Positions 5,686 through 7,059 of a stretch of DNA of 7,059 nucleotides are shown here, one piece after another (positions within the stretch are counted from its first letter, which is position 1; each line of letters begins with the position of its first letter). The notes under the pieces are model-generated. The model saw nothing but the letters and a program-made list of their open reading frames with translations. It was not told the origin of the DNA and did no database searches. The position numbers and the translations under genes are program-made. Location: NCBI GenBank assembly GCA_035527895.1, contig DATKZQ010000207.1:1-7059 (forward strand), in the 5' to 3' direction. The stretch is from JADFWK01 sp035527895. GTDB lineage: Bacteria > Desulfobacterota > DSM-4660 > Desulfatiglandales > B25-G16.

Positions 5686-6301
5686 TCTCTGAAAATAAAG
5701 CTTCCATGGGTTGGTAATTTCTGTCCATACCAGCATGTACCGCCTCAATATATTCCTGTTTCTTATGCTCACTAATTAAACTGAAATCCAAAATTGGCAG
5801 TTCTGCTTGCAATGCCATTAGAAGAGACAGTAGTCGCGCAACTCTTCCGTTGCCTTCCCGAAATGGATGAATCAACAACAGCTCCGTATGGACCTCTGCC
5901 AGCGCCTTAACAACTTCTTCCCTGTTTTTGAATTCGCACGGTGTATATTGGGTCAGCTGGCTCTGTTCAAATTGCTCCATTAGCTTATGGATCTGAGCTG
6001 CCATTGCGAATGTGAAATCGTCTTTAGTTATGTTTGTCTTACGATATCTGCCGGCCCATTCATATACCTTACCCAGCCACGTTTTATGAAAGTGGCAAGT
6101 ATCTGCTGCGGTAAACTGATGCTCCTGGTCATATTTTCGAATTAAAATATCTGTTGCTTTAGCTAACGCCCTTGCCTCCACTCGATCCATCTCATCCGGA
6201 TCAATAATTCCCAAAAGATTTCTAAGAACCATATCGTTAGAACCTGCCTCGTATTGTGCCTCGACTAAGCCGGAGACATCATAACGCCCACCCTTTTTCA
6301 A
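5660..6301 (-). CDS. Fic/DOC family protein (predicted AMP transferase)
   Basis: The 213-residue protein has a complete Fic core. The active-site loop HPFREGNGRVAR (145-156) has all key residues: H145 as general base, F147, G150-N151-G152, R153 and R156. A flap segment (about KTNITKDDFTFAMAAQ, 88-103) lies before it. Fic enzymes usually move AMP from ATP to a hydroxyl on a target protein. The N-terminal block GRYDVSGLVEAQYEAGS, then VLRNLLGIIDPDEMDRVEA, resembles stand-alone bacterial Fic proteins. I see no [S/T]xxxE[G/N] helix at either end, so a separate inhibitor is expected (class I-like). The start is TTG (complement of 6299-6301) with GAGGTG about 6 bases upstream. An in-frame TAG just before it leaves no other sensible start. 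Its end overlaps the convergent small gene, and a short ORF in another frame ends in TGA overlapping its TTG. Fold and motif are secure; target and toxicity are unknown. Confidence 0.92.
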   Translation of the reverse strand: MKKGGRYDVSGLVEAQYEAGSNDMVLRNLLGIIDPDEMDRVEARALAKATDILIRKYDQEHQFTAADTCHFHKTWLGKVYEWAGRYRKTNITKDDFTFAMAAQIHKLMEQFEQSQLTQYTPCEFKNREEVVKALAEVHTELLLIHPFREGNGRVARLLSLLMALQAELPILDFSLISEHKKQEYIEAVHAGMDRNYQPMEALFSEIIEKSISA

Positions 6302-6432
6302 ACCATCACCTCTCTTAGACTATTGAAGATCGGGCCGATCAAGCTCTTCAAGTTACCCAATGTTTCTCGGACATGCCGGTAGTGGTCAAATACCCTCTCG
6401 TCTGCGCATGAAATGCAGGCAGATCGCCACAT
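6298..6432 (-). CDS. Alternative short ORF overlapping the Fic start (TTGA overlap)
   Basis: A 44-residue frame starts at ATG (complement of 6430-6432) and ends in a TGA at 6298-6300 that overlaps the TTG start of fic, an arrangement typical of coupled translation. It includes a CISCADERVFDHYRHVRETL segment and an amphipathic tail. AGAAGG abuts the ATG, which is too close for a normal ribosome site. It lies in the -1 frame relative to the 6348-6560 ORF, so the two could be pieces of one gene broken by a frameshift. No family is recognised. Confidence 0.25.
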   Translation of the reverse strand: MWRSACISCADERVFDHYRHVRETLGNLKSLIGPIFNSLREVMV

Positions 6433-6560
6433 CCTTCTTTATTAATGTGGGCCCAACTGTATTTTTCTGGTACAATACTAACGGCTTTACCTGCGCCGCC
6501 TGTTTGCATGCGTTCACGCACAGACAGAAAGCTAAGTAGGTTGCTCCGTTCATCTGTCAT
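6348..6560 (-). CDS. Hypothetical small protein upstream of the Fic gene
   Basis: A 70-residue frame (MTDERSNLLSFLSVRERMQT...) begins at an ATG with AGGA 8 bases upstream and ends 46 bases before the Fic start, so it could be the first gene of a fic operon. I recognise no domain, and there is no [S/T]xxxE[G/N] motif, so it is not an obvious Fic antitoxin. There is no signal peptide or membrane helix. From about residue 43 the -1 frame (6298-6432) has a more protein-like and more GC-ending codon pattern than this frame. The real product may therefore be the first part of this ORF continued in the other frame, or the gene may be decayed. Confidence 0.35.
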   Translation of the reverse strand: MTDERSNLLSFLSVRERMQTGGAGKAVSIVPEKYSWAHINKEGCGDLPAFHAQTRGYLTTTGMSEKHWVT

Positions 6561-6642
6561 TAATAAATTCCTATGTCATTTTTTGTTGTCGATCAAAGAC
6601 ATCTGAAGTCCAAGATTTTAATATGTTTATCTTATTAGTTTA

Positions 6643-6671
6643 TTTGAATCAGTTTTCAGGGCGATTGTCAA
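6643..6671 (-). promoter_or_regulatory. Promoter candidate for the fic transcription unit
   Basis: On the minus strand a perfect TTGACA (complement of 6666-6671) lies 17 bases before TTCAAA (complement of 6643-6648), followed by a long AT-rich leader (about 6560-6642). The -10 is poor, so the call is weak. Its -35 lies about 30 bp outside repeat copy B, whose start is near 6700. Confidence 0.25.
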
Positions 6672-6676
6672 GAGAT

Positions 6677-6698
6677 TGAGGTTTGGCTGAGGTTTGGC
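6677..6698. repeat. Perfect tandem duplication of 11 bp
   Basis: TGAGGTTTGGC occurs at 6677-6687 and again at 6688-6698 with no change. It sits at the edge of repeat copy B, next to GTGAGCT, the first bases shared with copy A. Confidence 0.7.
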
Positions 6699-6699
6699 C

Positions 6700-6885
6700 G
6701 TGAGCTCTTTGCCGAGGAGGGGATTGGGGCAAAAGCCAGGTTTGATCCCGAAACATGGCAAAAGTGAAGATTTGCCCTTGCCCGCCGTTCTTCTTGTCCG
6801 CCGTCTTTGTGGCGGAGTGGCGGACTGGCGGGCCGGCTGACTTCGTCAACTTAGTTTTTTAAGGATGTCCCCCTTCATGGAAATT
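6700..6885. repeat. Dispersed structured repeat, copy B
   Basis: It aligns with copy A (about 307-486) from GTGAGCT (6700-6706), and best from GATTGGGG (6722) to 6842. Stem 1 is GGCAAA (6757-6762) with TTTGCC (6771-6776) around 8 bases. Relative to copy A, one T-A pair has become G-C on both arms. The nested part has inner TCCGCC (6797-6802) with GGCGGA (6811-6816) around GTCTTTGT, and outer GCCCGCC (6780-6786) with GGCGGGC (6827-6833), fully paired. A tandem GTGGCGGA doublet (6809-6824) is specific to this copy. A CCCCCTT-AT stretch near 6868-6880 matches the 3' side of copy A. Confidence 0.65.
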
Positions 6886-6951
6886 CTGCGCAACACTGTT
6901 CGTCTGCCCTCACGCCTCGGATTCTCGAAGTATAAGGGGCTGTTGATCATC

Positions 6952-7059
6952 CTATTCCCGTTTCCCCCAGACCTGGCTCAATTCTCGCCAGGTAGCATGT
7001 ATGGTGATGGGCACCTTGATCTGCTCGCTCGCAGGTTTGCGCACCAGGGTTAACGAGCC
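6952..7059 (-). CDS. C-terminal fragment of an unidentified gene cut by the right edge
   Basis: Read from the edge inward, the minus strand is open for 35 codons to a TAG at 6952-6954. The product includes LTLVRKPASEQIKVPITIH followed by ATWRELSQVWGKRE, a well-mixed, soluble, basic C-terminus that looks like genuine protein. I do not recognise the family; a mobile-element protein is conceivable next to repeat B, but nothing shown here proves it. A 7-bp inverted repeat (6971-6977 with 6987-6993) lies inside it. The opposite plus-strand frame (6865-7053) is taken as its shadow. Confidence 0.45.
   Translation of the reverse strand, partial: GSLTLVRKPASEQIKVPITIHATWRELSQVWGKRE

Noticed and set aside
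10..6833. CRISPR array from the four CCGCC/GGCGG palindromes
   Set aside because: The copies are far apart and irregularly spaced, differ in length, and have no spacer pattern or cas genes.
6649..6849. Minus-strand ORF of 66 codons
   Set aside because: It lies within repeat copy B and the 11-bp tandem duplication; its composition reflects the repeat.
6865..7053. Plus-strand ORF of 62 codons
   Set aside because: The opposite strand carries a better protein-like frame to the edge; this one is probably its shadow and has no recognisable domain.

Overview
The window reads as accessory or intergenic-rich chromosome of a Gram-negative bacterium with moderate GC. The periplasmic DUF1499 protein, the DUF1295/DUF2177 membrane proteins, an HU-type protein and dispersed GC-rich palindromic repeats would fit a Desulfobacterota or other proteobacterial genome. 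That placement is an inference with low confidence, because no rRNA or other phylogenetic marker is present.

Layout. Positions 1-765 are mostly non-coding: a doubtful C-terminal fragment at the left edge, two competing hairpins near 171-210, a structured repeat (copy A, about 307-486) and a possible six-codon leader ORF. Positions 766-2326 (+) carry an ADP-ribosylglycohydrolase-family protein that starts with TTG, followed after 43 bp by an exported DUF1499 protein. Positions 2475-4691 (-) carry, in transcription order, a zinc-ribbon/HU fusion protein, a four-helix DUF2177 membrane protein and a DUF1295 membrane protein of the steroid 5-alpha-reductase/isoprenylcysteine-methyltransferase type. 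A GC-rich run of inverted repeats lies between the last two. Positions 4692-5487 are non-coding, with a minus-strand promoter candidate for the HU gene, repeat copy C, and an AT-rich plus-strand promoter candidate. Positions 5488-6560 form a Fic module. A 65-residue plus-strand protein carries a near-match to the Fic inhibitory motif, and it overlaps tail-to-tail by 26 bp with a complete Fic protein on the minus strand. One or two small ORFs of uncertain frame lie upstream of fic. The right end holds repeat copy B and the C-terminus of an unidentified minus-strand protein.

How the genes may work together. DUF1295, DUF1499 and DUF2177 are families often met near lipid-modification and stress genes in proteobacteria, so the middle block may be an envelope or lipid stress cluster whose usual enzymes lie elsewhere. 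The Fic protein has an intact HPFREGNGR active site and no inhibitory helix of its own, so the convergent small protein is the obvious candidate antitoxin. That pairing, the zinc-ribbon/HU fusion, and the repeat family with a compensatory stem change are the parts most worth checking.
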